Source: Athripsodes cinereus (lineage: Eukaryota; Arthropoda; Insecta; Trichoptera; Leptoceridae). From it: a stretch of DNA of 64,000 nucleotides. Shown here piece by piece: positions 54,936 through 64,000 of this stretch. Position numbers and translations under genes: made by a program. Within the stretch, counting starts at the first letter, position 1; every line of letters begins with the position of its first letter. A model generated the notes under the pieces. That model saw only the letters and a program-made list of their open reading frames with translations. It was not told the DNA's origin and did no database searches. Location of the stretch: assembly GCA_947579605.1 (NCBI GenBank), contig OX388307.1, positions 5,309,237 to 5,373,236 of the forward strand, in the 5' to 3' direction.

Positions 54936-54998
54936 GTTTGTTATATGCAGTTAGTTCGCTGGCTACCCCACTTTTCGAAGATGTTGTGATGATATGAG
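54936..54998 (+). mobile_element. Family B 3' fragment
   Basis: TTATATGCAGTTAGTTCGCT, then GGCTACCCCACTTTTCGAAG and GTTGTGATGATATGAG, correspond to the family B end. Diverged. Confidence 0.45.
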
Positions 54999-55560
54999 AA
55001 AATAAAATAATTATGTTAGACAAGGTTTCGCAAAAATACCAGGTTTTTTGGTGAAAGACTGTTATATGAATTAGCCTATGACAGGAGCATAAATAATGAT
55101 ACCTGAATTATATTTTAAATGTAATTTTTTTTTGTTGCGGTCGTAATCCAATACTAAACAATTAAACCAAATTCACTTTTACTTGACGTAGTAATAATAA
55201 TATGTTGTATTATTCTTATTTTAAAAACCGTCTCCGTATTCTTTTGTTGATTGTAAATTATTATAATACTACCGTGTTCCATTATTCCATATTCAAAATT
55301 TGTATTTATGTTCTAAACGGTTCGAAATAATTATAGGTTCTCTTTTTCAAATTTCGAACCAACATCCTTGTTTTTTAATTGGGTGGGAAGTTACATTGCG
55401 GTTATTCATGTTTTTATGTTATAGTTATTTTTAAAGGTTTTAAATTAGTTTTTTATCCATACATAATATATTTAAGTATGATTTGTTATAAGGAGGCGTT
55501 GTTTCATTACATTTAATCATCAATAGAAGACGGATATTACTTATGTGTAAATTATGCATT
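54999..55560. other. AT-rich spacer
   Basis: Nothing was recognised in this stretch. Confidence 0.5.
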
Positions 55561-55702
55561 TTTTTTATATAAAAAGATATATCTGGGTTTTGTTATAAAC
55601 CCAAATACAACCTTATACACCTTTCACAGTAAGCTACTAAAAGCTTGTGTCGTGAAAGGGGAGTTTTGCCGGTATCTGGGATCGAACCACGGACCCCGCA
55701 TT
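55561..55702 (-). mobile_element. tRNA-derived SINE, 5'-truncated
   Basis: Tail, body and B-box region are present, ending at about 55702 after GGTTCGATCCCAGATACC (own strand). The A-box half is missing. Small changes (AAGCTACTAAAAGCTTG, GGAGTTTTGCCGG) distinguish it from the satellite copies. Confidence 0.82.
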
Positions 55703-55749
55703 CTTGTATTTAAAAAAAAATCTTGGTATACATTTTTATCTATACCAAC

Positions 55750-55875
55750 AAGCATCTCCCACAAGTAAGACAGCTGATTGACTAAGTGCATGTTATAATC
55801 ATGCAGCCAGTCAATCAACATCGCAGACCAACCACATTCAATAAACATATAAGTTGCCCTGTCTGTGTCAATATG
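55750..55875 (-). mobile_element. Family B fragment, rearranged
   Basis: AGCATCTCCCACAAGTAAGA, GACCAACCACATTCAATAAA and CCTGTCTGTGTCAATATG follow the family B order, with an internal duplication of the GCAGCCAGTCAATCA region. Diverged. Confidence 0.45.
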
Positions 55876-55982
55876 TGGGCAGTTAAAAGAAATCCCTACA
55901 TAGTAAAAATTCGCCACTTCATTTCATCTGAATATCTTATATTTTGTAACATTGTAATTTCTGTTGAATAATGATTAATGTG

Positions 55983-56060
55983 GAAGAAGCGAAAGCAGTT
56001 TGTAAAGATAGGCTAATACAGCATTCCGTTCTCTCTGCCTACTTGCTATATGATGTTAGG
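55983..56060 (+). mobile_element. Family A 3' end fragment
   Basis: GAAGAAGCGAAAGCAGTTTG, AAAGATAGGCTAATACAGCA and TTCCGTTCTCTCTGCCTACT match the last part of family A (compare 63730-63810). Confidence 0.58.
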
Positions 56061-56166
56061 GTATATAAATTGTATATTTTTATGTTTAATATTTAATATG
56101 TATTCTGTTTCTTCGGTGGTCACGTTATGAAAGTTCATTTTTATTAATATTTAAAATTATATATTT

Positions 56167-56273
56167 TTACTTTTTGACAATTAAGAAGAAAAAATCTTTA
56201 GACCGGAACGCTACACAGCAACTTTTTGACAATTTAGAAAAAAAAATCTTTAGACCGGAACGCTACACAGCAG
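56167..56273 (+). repeat. Tandem duplication, about 53-bp unit
   Basis: Two adjacent copies of CTTTTTGACAATT(A/T)AGAA followed by AAATCTTTAGACCGGAACGC and TACACAGCA. They lie directly before the MITE at 56293. Confidence 0.85.
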
Positions 56274-56292
56274 GCTTTCATGCTTTCATCTG

Positions 56293-56497
56293 CAGGGCTA
56301 CTCATGACACAATCTAAATACGATCTTAATCTAGTCTTGATCTTGATCATACGACGCACGAAGGGACTATTGTCAAAAATACCACGCTATACCGCTACCG
56401 CGAGATTGGTATGTATGCACGTATTTTTGTCTAATAGTTTCGCACGTCGTAGTATTAAGACTATGATCGTATTTAGATTGCGTCAAAAGTAACCCTG
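56293..56497. mobile_element. Palindromic MITE (PIF/Harbinger-like), copy 5
   Basis: This 205-bp palindrome has ends CAGGGCTACTC.../...AAAAGTAACCCTG. A perfect CTG target duplication lies at 56290-56292 and 56498-56500. Its centre (CGCTACCGCGAGATTGGTAT) is closer to copy 1 (3914) than to copies 3 and 4, so two subfamilies exist. Confidence 0.9.
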
Positions 56498-57305
56498 CTG
56501 GACCCAAAATCTTATAGATAGATAGATACCTAGATAGCAGTGGCGTGCCTTCCATACATGCAAAAAAGCAACGCATGCCTAAGGAATAAATCTATAATTT
56601 ACGAGAGAAAATATCTAAAACAAACGACAATATATTCGTTTGAATCTTCCGCTAAACGCTAGCTAATCTATTGCAAACTTCAGGTCACTAAATGTACCTA
56701 TAAACGGTATAAAGTAAATTAACCTTGATTCAAATCTCGCGCTAAACGTTAGCAAACCTTTTGCAAACTTCACTTCAATGATACGGATAAATTCGTATGA
56801 CCCCAGTAAATAGTTCTGTCCTATTTCCACCTCTTTGCATCATATGTAGCTTTTATGTTATCTGTCACACGTAGGGAAAGTACGTTAAAAGTATTTGTGT
56901 TGTGCACAAATACTATTAACGTACTTAATACAAGTGATTAATACTAGTGTATATGCAAGTGTAGTGGTACAATACATTTGCACGCCAGATTCAATGCATC
57001 TAGGAAAGGTTTGTATGTGTTAGTGCAAAACACAATAATATAATTTTTATTATGTGTATACGGCTTCGGTTGAGTCATTTTTAACTAATCATCTTTAATG
57101 AACTGACGTTGTGTAGTTCGTAAATTAATCCAATACCGATTAAATGAATTGTGTTTATTGAGATACCACATTCATGTTAATGCGATATGATTATTAGGGT
57201 TCAATTTCATTCAATTAGATGGATTTCCCCGAAACTTAAGTTCATCGCGTTTATCTAAAAAATCACGAAAGTAAGTTTTTCCATTGTTAACTTCAGATAA
57301 TCAAT

Positions 57306-59444
57306 ATGGATAATGATATAGTGCCGTGTACAGATATAAAATGTATAAAATCCTTAATTGTTGACGGAACTATTGTCAGCCTACCGTTTAGTTTGAAAAA
57401 AGAAATTATTAGTTCGCCTAGGCCAACTCCTAACCTAACCATAGTTTCAACAAATAAGAAATATCAAAGATATTTCAATAGAAACATATATGGTACGCAT
57501 TGGATAACTGGTTGCTCGCATTTGAATAAGTTTTTTTGCTGGAATTGTGTATTTTTTAACACAGAAAAGAACGTTTGGAATACTACAGGCTACTGTGATT
57601 TGAACAATATTCATAATGCTATCAAGAGACATCAGACTTCTACACAACATTTACAAGCGGTAATTTCATTTTGCAATTTTGGTAAACAGAGAATAGAAGT
57701 AGCATTATCTCGACAGTTGAAGGATGAAATATCCCGCCACAACATTAAAGTAGACAACAATCGAGCTATGTTTAGCAGACTTGTCGATGTTGTTTGTTTT
57801 TTGGCGCAGCAAGGACTTCCATTTAGAGGGCATGATGAGTCTGAATTATCGTTAAATAAAGGAAACTTTTTGGAATTAGTTACATTGCTTTCCAAATACG
57901 ATCCACTACTTGGCAATCACCTGGAAACTAAATCTGGACCAAGTTATCTTTCTAATAAAATCCAAAATGAAATAGTTCATTGCGTCGCTTGCGTAATACA
58001 AGAACATATAGAATTTCAAATTAAAAATTCACCATTCGTATCAGTAATAGTTGACGAAACCCCCGATATTAGCAATAGAGAACAATTATGTATCATATTA
58101 AGGTATTGCTTTGAAAATCAAGTACATGATCGATTTTTAGGATTCATAAACGTCTCCGAAAATCGCAATGCTGACACAATTTCAGCAATTTTGATTGAAA
58201 CAATCAATAAGTACGATTGTTCCAATAAATTAATAGCCCAAAGTTATGATGGAGCCAGTATTATGTCTGGTGCAAGAAATGGAGTGCAAAGTAAAATTAA
58301 AGAGTGTTTTCCGCAAGCGATTTACATTTGGTGTAGCGCTCATATTTTGAATTTAGTTCTTTCCAAATCGTGTCAGAGAATCGGCGAAGTTAGGTCATTT
58401 TTTTCAGTACTTCAGTCATTAATAACTTTTTTTAATTGTAGCACAAAACGCACTGCATATTATGAAAAATTTTGCACCAAAAGAATACCTCGCTCAGTTA
58501 TCACACGCTGGGCGTATAACTCACGAATTGTAAGCGTTGTTTACGATCAAAAAAATTATTTGATTGAGATGTTTTCCGATATGATCGATAATCCTGGTGA
58601 ATGGGAAGGAGATACGATATTGTCAGCGGAAAATTTTCTACAACAATTAAAGTCATTCAATTTTAATTTCTTTCTTGAATTATTTGATTCTTTGTTTGTC
58701 AAAACTAATGAATTGTATGAACTAATACAAACATCAGAAATCGATATTGGATACTGTATTAATAAATTAAAAGCTTTCGATATATGGTTACACACAGATT
58801 TTTTTTTGTCATTTGAATTGATTTATAATAATATATTGGAAAACAATAATAGTCCAAGAACAAGAAGAAACATTGTTTGTCCTAAAACTGAATATAAAAG
58901 AATTTTTCTCGAAATACGAGATAATATTTCATTAGAAATCAACGAAAGGTATTCAGAAATTTACAAACTCATCTTTTTCCGACTGTTGGATACCAAAAAA
59001 TTTGAGGGTTATACAAAGAATTTTCCCCAAGAAGAATTTTCCTCATTAACATTTTATTACGGGAATCACTTTGATATGATCATTTTAAAAAACCAGTTAC
59101 AGTCATTATATGCATCTCCGGAGTTAAGAGATTTTCAAGTTTTTCAAATAATAGATTTCATTTACAACAATAGCTTAGAATTAGTGTTCTCAGAATTATA
59201 TAAATTATGTAAACTCATAGTTACGATACCGGCAACAAGTGCGTCAGCTGAAAGAGCATTTTCAGCTCTTAAGCGTATTCATACGTATTTAAGAAATACG
59301 CAGGGACAAGAACGTTTAACTGAACTTGCTATCATCTCAATAGAAAAAAAAATGTTATCCGAATTTAAGAGACCCGAATTTTACCAAAATGTATTAAAAA
59401 TATTTTTAAAAAAAGAAAGGAGGTTAGAATTCGAATATAGGTAA
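57306..59444 (+). CDS. hAT-family transposase (zf-TTF/DUF4371, ZMYM1-like)
   Basis: The 712-residue protein is uninterrupted from ATG to TAA. By family knowledge it should bind the element's ends, cut and rejoin DNA, and act in the nucleus. An N-terminal zinc-finger region (about 65-120, including C70, C78-WN-C81, C97 and H109/H115) resembles the TTF-type finger of this subgroup. The RNase-H-like catalytic core shows VIVDET (D250), SYDGAS (D315) and the paired C343-SA-H346 in WCSAHILNLVL. W402 lies in TRWAYNSR, followed by a long helical insertion. The third acidic residue is E649 in SASAERAFSALKRI, within the C-terminal hAT dimerisation domain (about 615-690). Length and motifs match complete DUF4371-type hAT transposases. 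The chosen ATG lies just after an in-frame AT-rich leader. No intron is needed. All three catalytic acidic residues are present, so the enzyme may be active. A domesticated host gene is unlikely because the frame sits inside intact transposon ends with a fresh target duplication. Confidence 0.93.
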   Translation: MDNDIVPCTDIKCIKSLIVDGTIVSLPFSLKKEIISSPRPTPNLTIVSTNKKYQRYFNRNIYGTHWITGCSHLNKFFCWNCVFFNTEKNVWNTTGYCDLNNIHNAIKRHQTSTQHLQAVISFCNFGKQRIEVALSRQLKDEISRHNIKVDNNRAMFSRLVDVVCFLAQQGLPFRGHDESELSLNKGNFLELVTLLSKYDPLLGNHLETKSGPSYLSNKIQNEIVHCVACVIQEHIEFQIKNSPFVSVIVDETPDISNREQLCIILRYCFENQVHDRFLGFINVSENRNADTISAILIETINKYDCSNKLIAQSYDGASIMSGARNGVQSKIKECFPQAIYIWCSAHILNLVLSKSCQRIGEVRSFFSVLQSLITFFNCSTKRTAYYEKFCTKRIPRSVITRWAYNSRIVSVVYDQKNYLIEMFSDMIDNPGEWEGDTILSAENFLQQLKSFNFNFFLELFDSLFVKTNELYELIQTSEIDIGYCINKLKAFDIWLHTDFFLSFELIYNNILENNNSPRTRRNIVCPKTEYKRIFLEIRDNISLEINERYSEIYKLIFFRLLDTKKFEGYTKNFPQEEFSSLTFYYGNHFDMIILKNQLQSLYASPELRDFQVFQIIDFIYNNSLELVFSELYKLCKLIVTIPATSASAERAFSALKRIHTYLRNTQGQERLTELAIISIEKKMLSEFKRPEFYQNVLKIFLKKERRLEFEYR

Positions 59445-59776
59445 AAAATTATATTTTGTTTATTAATTATTATGTTAGTTGGGTAATTGATAAATATTTA
59501 TACAATTGATTCATAATTGGAAATGCCATTCCATAAAAATGCACATGAATCTCTTGAATTTTTTATTGATGTTATTACTTTAAAATTTATTTATATCTTA
59601 CTTATGTAGGTACTGTGTTTAATAGAAATGTTGTTTATTATTTTTCTTTATTTCTTTTTATTCTTTTTTCTTGTGAATTTTTACCAATAAGCAGAATTTG
59701 TTATAAAATATTATACTCGTTCTTGTAACTGCACAAAAATTTAACAAAATAATAATAATTATTATTTCAACATCTC

Positions 59777-59940
59777 ATTTCTGTATAATTTTTTAAAATT
59801 TTATAATCCGCCAAAAAATATATTATTGTGTAAATTAGTGCCTTATAATTATATGATACTTTCTAAAAATATTGAGCTTGACACAAATCGTCCGACAAGG
59901 GACGAGATGCTGTAATCTTATAAATAATAATAAAAATCTT
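59777..59940 (+). mobile_element. Jockey-like 3' end nested in the hAT
   Basis: TTAGTGCCTTATAATTATAT, TTCTAAAAATATTG, ACAAATCGTCCGACAAGGGA and TGTAATCTTATAAATAATAA match the 3' untranslated region of the LINE at 43480-43623. CATCTC at 59771-59776 and 59941-59946 is a probable target duplication. It lies outside the transposase gene and therefore does not disrupt it. Confidence 0.72.
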
Positions 59941-60982
59941 CATCTCTGTTCAATTGTATTGCTTTCTTGCGTATTTACTTTTTTATATCTACATCTGATT
60001 GTTGATTACTTTTTTATGTGTTTACTATAAATTTTATTTTCATAGGTATGTAGATATTATTATTTTCTAACCAATGTGATAAAATAAATAATCTAACATG
60101 AGTTTAACATTATTTTTCAATAAACATTATGACTCAATATTTACTATAGGTTTGTTCGGTATATAATTTTATGATTCTAATTATGATAACATTCTGCTTT
60201 ATTTCATATAAATACTGTAACAGTCTCTAGATATAATTTTTTAATCCATATACCTACTTCTAAATTTTGATGTAGGTATATTCGCATATTCGTAATTTTA
60301 TAAGTTCAAAATGACACACTTGAGTGGGTGTAAATGTGTGTTATGTAAATTTAAAGAATATCTTTGTATTGCATTGTAAAAAAATATCATTCCCTGTTTT
60401 GTTATTATTTTTTTTTTAATTTACTCGTTTCAAGATATTAAGTACAATAATTAGCTCGATGTCGGGTTCCTTGCCTTGAGAAAAGAATTAAATTATATTT
60501 AAAATAGCTTTATCACTTAAGTATTTTGAGTTATTTGTTGCTGAAAATGTTTAATATTATCGATTATATTTAATAAATATTGAAATTTCATATTTGAGTT
60601 TTTGTTTCTTCACTAAGACTGGGGACTATCGCCCTTTATCGCTTTATTTTGGCAGTTCCGAGTTGGTATAGGGTAGCCTCCCCAATTAGAGTGATCCTGC
60701 ATCAATTGAGACACCTTTTCCATCCTTTAATATTTCTTTTGTTCAAATGTTGTTGTCATTAAAATGGTTTATTGTAAAAGAGGTCATCCAGACTATCTAG
60801 ATTATTGCGGACAGAAAAATAGTGAAGTTTTTGGCCAACAATACCTACTGTACCTACACAAACCGCGTGATATTTATCTTTTTCAAATGTTGGTGTCATT
60901 AAAACGGTATATTGTAAAAGAGGCTACTGTACACAAACAGCATGCCCAATACAAAAAGTCTAGTCCCGCCACTGCTAGATAG

Positions 60983-62592
60983 AGGTAGGTATAGATATTT
61001 ACAATCAATACCTACCTAGTGTTAAAGAGGGATACAAATTTGCTGTGGCAAACTGTATGAAATTATCATAATACATGTTAGGTTGTCAGCGTACATAATT
61101 TATATTAAACTATAGTATGTAAGTAGTACAGAGGGACATAATATTGTAATTGTTTACATAATTATTACGTTTACCTATGTGTGATGCTGGCAATGTGTTA
61201 TAGATGGAAATATTATTGTATATGATAATAGTATGACAGAGTGTGTACCTACATAATTATTATGTATATTGTCATTATCGCAATTATTGTTATTAATATT
61301 AATCATCAAAAGACACAAATCTTGTGAATGTAATTACGCAACGCGATTAATGAAATTGTTGTCTCTTGTGTGTCATTCATTATTCATGGTAATAAAATTT
61401 TGATAAATATTCATATGTTCCATGGAGTTCCCGGTTAAGAATAAATCTCCCCCGCTCTTTTCTGTGAGTTTTTGAGTGTCCTATAAGAAAAGGCGCTTTG
61501 ATGTCGAGCAACGATAATAGGTGGAAGATCAAAAAATATGAAATGAAGTAAACAATTTTTTTATCTTTAAGAGGACTCTATGGTAATGAAGAGGACTGGA
61601 TGCTTGATGTTATGGCCAATTTAGTTTACTCGTTATTGGCTAATATTTTTAAAGAGAGCATTTTCTCCCCAATCCGTTTCAACACCTTGTCGTTTTCGAC
61701 ATGTTTCGACCAATGAATTTTAAAAATGCGTCTGTAATTTTAAAGGTAGCCAAAAGTCCACGCCTCCCCCCCATATAGCATTATTCAATAATGTTTCAGA
61801 AAATAACACAGCCTCGCTAGACACAAATAAAACAAGTGGATATTTTACAATTTCAGTTAATCAAACTATCAAAAGATAATATTAGCAAAACTGATATTAT
61901 CTGAAATAAGTCGCCTGCAAGATATCTCGCATAATCCCAAGGCATTTTGTTTCAGAAATATTTTCTTATGTTTAATTTATATCAGTGGAAAAAAGGTCAT
62001 GATTTTAAAAAAATATATATTTATTATCTATTTGATTTATCTATTTTCAAACTTAAACAACTTTGTTTAATCAATGGGTAAATGATTTCTAGGAAAAAAG
62101 CTTTTATAAATAACTAAATATTAATTTATCCCAGCGTCTTAAGAATGTTAATGAAAGCTTTAGAAAATAAAGAAAGTAGAATAATATAAAGCTTTATAGA
62201 TCACTATACAAGACTTTTATAAGCTTTGGATGATCGCGTTTTCTATTCATCATCTCTCTATTCATATTTATCTAGGTTGTATATTTTTTTTATTAGTTAA
62301 GTTATTGAAAATATTTTTCATTTTTATTTTACTCTTTCGTTTGGAAGTTTAAACGGTCGTTTGGAAGTTTAAACGGTCTATCGCTGAAATCTCAAATTAA
62401 ATGAATAATTAATAAATTAATTATCTGTTTATATCTTTTTTGATAATATTTTATCATATCGTCATATTATGAGGTTATCATTGAAAGATTTTCGTAATAA
62501 AAAACACTTTTATTATCTACGAATGTGCTGAATGTAAGTTTGCACAGAGGGCATTGATTTTCATATTATTAGTCTAACAATCTGGCAAATGT
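60983..62592. other. AT-rich spacer
   Basis: A family B-like fragment lies at about 61418-61495 (TCCATGGAGTTCCCGG ... GAGTGTCCTATAAGAAAAGG). A 20-bp unit, CGTTTGGAAGTTTAAACGGT, is duplicated in tandem at about 62338-62378. Nothing else was recognised. Confidence 0.45.
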
Positions 62593-62600
62593 ATCTGTAT

Positions 62601-62989
62601 TAGTGATGTAACGAATGTGTGATTTTGGATATTCGCGAATGCGAATATTTGTTGCCGACATTCGCGAATGCGAATAGCGAATATTGACTTGCGCTTTAAA
62701 TTTCTACAATTGCTCAAACATTAAAATTTCTACCCCCCGTCGCCGAATTTTCAAAATGGTATAATAATTTAAAATATTTCAAAACTCCTCGGTTTTCTTA
62801 AAGAATAATTTCTTGCTGTACCTTTTTCTACAATGTACCAGGTAAGTATCCAGTACTTTTACCGAATTACCGATACTTTATTACCAAAATAATATTCGCA
62901 TATTTTTTAGCGAATACGAATCCGAATACTTTGAAATATGCGAATATTCGCGAATGCGAATGCGAATACGTACATTCGTTACATCACTA
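62601..62989. mobile_element. hAT-type MITE with TTCGCGAATGCGAA repeats, copy 2
   Basis: The ends are TAGTGATGTAACGAATG and the same sequence inverted. A perfect 8-bp duplication, ATCTGTAT, lies at 62593-62600 and 62990-62997. The subterminal regions are full of short ATTCGCGAATGCGAATA palindromes. It is the intact relative of 49743-50118. Non-coding. Confidence 0.92.
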
Positions 62990-62997
62990 ATCTGTAT

Positions 62998-63605
62998 ACA
63001 ATATCGGACATGTTTGTTTTTATTCATTTATTTAGTATAATAATAAGGTCTCCATGCGATATAATTATTTTTATTCGCTAAAAAATAAACGCGACTAGTT
63101 TTTTCATTGTCGTAAATATACTACAATAGTTTGTGGCCTATATTTAAATAGATATTGGTATATATGCCAAGATATTTTTCCGTCCAGGTCTACGATAATG
63201 TTACAACAAGTTACAATACATTTAGAATAATAATATTAGTACGTTTAACAGCAATACCCACTGATACTGTACTGTACATAGAGTAACAACGTTGTCAAAA
63301 GTTTTACAATATTTTACGGGAGTGTTTATGTAAATATTAGCAATAAATTATACAAGTTTATTATTATCGTTCATAGGTAACCAACACTACCTTCCTTCCT
63401 TCCTTTCTGCTTAGAGATGTGTGTATATAGGTATCAATGTGAATACATCGATTGTAACATTTTCCTTCGAGTAGAACGGATATTTTCTTTTGAATATTTT
63501 TTAGTATTCTACAATGAACATCCGTTACTTGATAATTATTTTCTTAATAAAAGTAAAACAGTTGTTTGAAGAATGACAAAGAGAATATACCTACTTGTCT
63601 GAAAG
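62998..63605. other. AT-rich spacer
   Basis: A short CCTTCCTTCCTTTC run lies near 63389. Nothing else was recognised. Confidence 0.5.
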
Positions 63606-63830
63606 AAGGAGTGTGAAGAAACGCGGGCGTCCGAGAACCACCTGGCTAGATCACGTGTACAAATTCTCAAAGACGGCAGTGTGTCAAGTAAGAGGAATCG
63701 ACGTGCGTGTATGAGAAGTTATATGTATGTAGAAGAAGCAAAAGAAGTATGTAAGGATAGATCTATATGGTGTTCCGTTCTCTCTGCCTACCCCACTTGG
63801 GACACGGCGTGAAGGTATAGTATATCATTG
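63606..63830 (+). pseudogene. Family A RT C-terminus and 3' end
   Basis: The plus strand reads KKRGRPRTTWLDHVYKFSKT, then AVCQVRGIDVRV, a stop, and a tail frame that ends with CTGCCTACCCCACTTGGGAC, ACGGCGTGAAGG and a TATAG end. KRGRPxxxWxDxV is the usual C-terminal segment after the RT. It is 5'-truncated, with stops. It is the best-preserved family A 3' end here. Confidence 0.72.
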
Positions 63831-63873
63831 TACTGTTATGTTTATAACTTCCACACTGATTTTATTGATTGCG

Positions 63874-63908
63874 AGCCGGCTTTCAAGAGCTACCGCTCTC
63901 ATCATCAG
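63874..63908 (-). ncRNA. Hammerhead-ribozyme-like core, copy 2
   Basis: On the minus strand, CTGATGA (63908-63902) is followed by a hairpin GAGAGC-GGTA-GCTCTT, then GAAA (63884-63881) and the self-complementary GCCGGCT. Stem II differs from copy 1 by a compensatory change. Coding potential in one frame (PDDESGSS then stop) means that a retroelement ORF end is an alternative reading. Confidence 0.42.
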
Positions 63909-64000
63909 GCTAATTTAAAGTGAAGAAGTACCAAACATAAATATTTTATTTTGAATAATTTAACAGGAAGGAACTTCCATCAAGTACCGTCGGTGGACAA
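63909..64000 (-). mobile_element. Partial retroelement around the hammerhead-like motif
   Basis: On the minus strand, CCGACGGTACTTGATGGAAG then TTCCTTCCTGTTAAATTATT resembles the minus strand of 34313-34260. The window ends before the element does. It is possibly Penelope-like, inferred only from the ribozyme-like motif. Confidence 0.35.

Larger units (their letters stand above)
56538..60974 (+). mobile_element. Complete hAT transposon, 4.4 kb
   Basis: The left end CAGTGGCGTGCCTTCC and the reverse complement of the right end, CAGTGGCGGGACTAGA, share an 8-base perfect terminus plus partial matches. The element is flanked by a perfect 8-bp duplication, CTAGATAG (56530-56537 and 60975-60982). 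It carries one uninterrupted transposase gene at 57306-59444, about 770 bp of 5' region and 1.5 kb of 3' region. A retroposon tail is inserted at 59777-59940, so the original length was about 4.27 kb. Imperfect internal repeats near both ends (CGCTAAACG(C/T)TAGC at 56650 and 56740; TTGTAAAAGAGG at 60770 and 60913) may be subterminal transposase sites. Confidence 0.93.

Noticed and set aside
57447..58795. Minus-strand frames of 67-94 residues opposite the hAT transposase
   Set aside because: They are antisense shadows of the 712-residue gene.

Overview
The window looks like an AT-rich insect genome, most likely a moth or butterfly (Lepidoptera). This is inferred from the style of its repeats: tRNA-derived SINEs, RTE-like and Jockey/CR1-like non-LTR retrotransposon tails, hAT and PIF/Harbinger-like DNA transposons, and no bacterial gene organisation. 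I found no confident host protein-coding gene. The only long intact open reading frame is a 712-residue hAT transposase. Nearly everything else I can recognise is mobile or tandemly repeated DNA at different stages of decay.

Layout. 1-8.4 kb: a SINE, pieces of three non-LTR reverse transcriptases, a short retroposon with a target-site duplication (TSD), a palindromic MITE and a degenerate tandem repeat. About 8.4-24.9 kb: one 16-kb satellite array with a monomer of roughly 115 bp. A SINE was inserted once into a monomer and then co-amplified with the satellite into higher-order repeats. The last kilobase of the array runs in the opposite orientation. 25-29 kb: nested retroposons and a second SINE with a 59-nt homopolymer tail. 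29.3-30.6 kb: a decayed hAT element with a perfect 8-bp TSD. 30.7-38.1 kb: reverse transcriptase fragments, three palindromic MITEs, another PIF-type MITE and a hammerhead-ribozyme-like motif. 38.9-50 kb: a mosaic of short retroposons, fold-back elements and terminal-inverted-repeat elements. 50.5 kb: a well-preserved CR1/L2-like reverse transcriptase C-terminus. 51-53.3 kb: the longest stretch without recognisable repeats, where a promoter or 5' exon is possible but unproven. 53.3-56.5 kb: more nested retroposons, a 235-bp hAT MITE with a perfect TSD, and the fifth MITE copy. 56.5-61 kb: a complete hAT transposon with matching ends, a perfect 8-bp TSD and an uninterrupted transposase gene. 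61-64 kb: a hAT-type MITE with a perfect TSD, a reverse transcriptase tail and a second hammerhead-like motif.

How the parts relate. The complete hAT at 56.5 kb has different ends from the small hAT-type elements here, so nothing in the window shows that it mobilises them. The palindromic MITEs share one inverted-repeat sequence and insert at C(A/T)G, which suggests a single Harbinger-like transposase encoded elsewhere. Several insertions are nested, so relative ages can be read directly from the sequence: MITE inside an RTE-like element, one retroposon inside another, and a retroposon tail inside the hAT.

Family letters used below. A: an RT family ending in a conserved block near CTGCCTACCCCACTTG. 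B: a roughly 260-bp retroposon with a (GTA)n tail. C: an RT C-terminal fragment with a WKEVTQ/WEEVTR-like motif. D: an unclassified repeat. E: a retroposon tail containing TTAGTTGGAAGATATCGCG. These letters are local labels, not database names.
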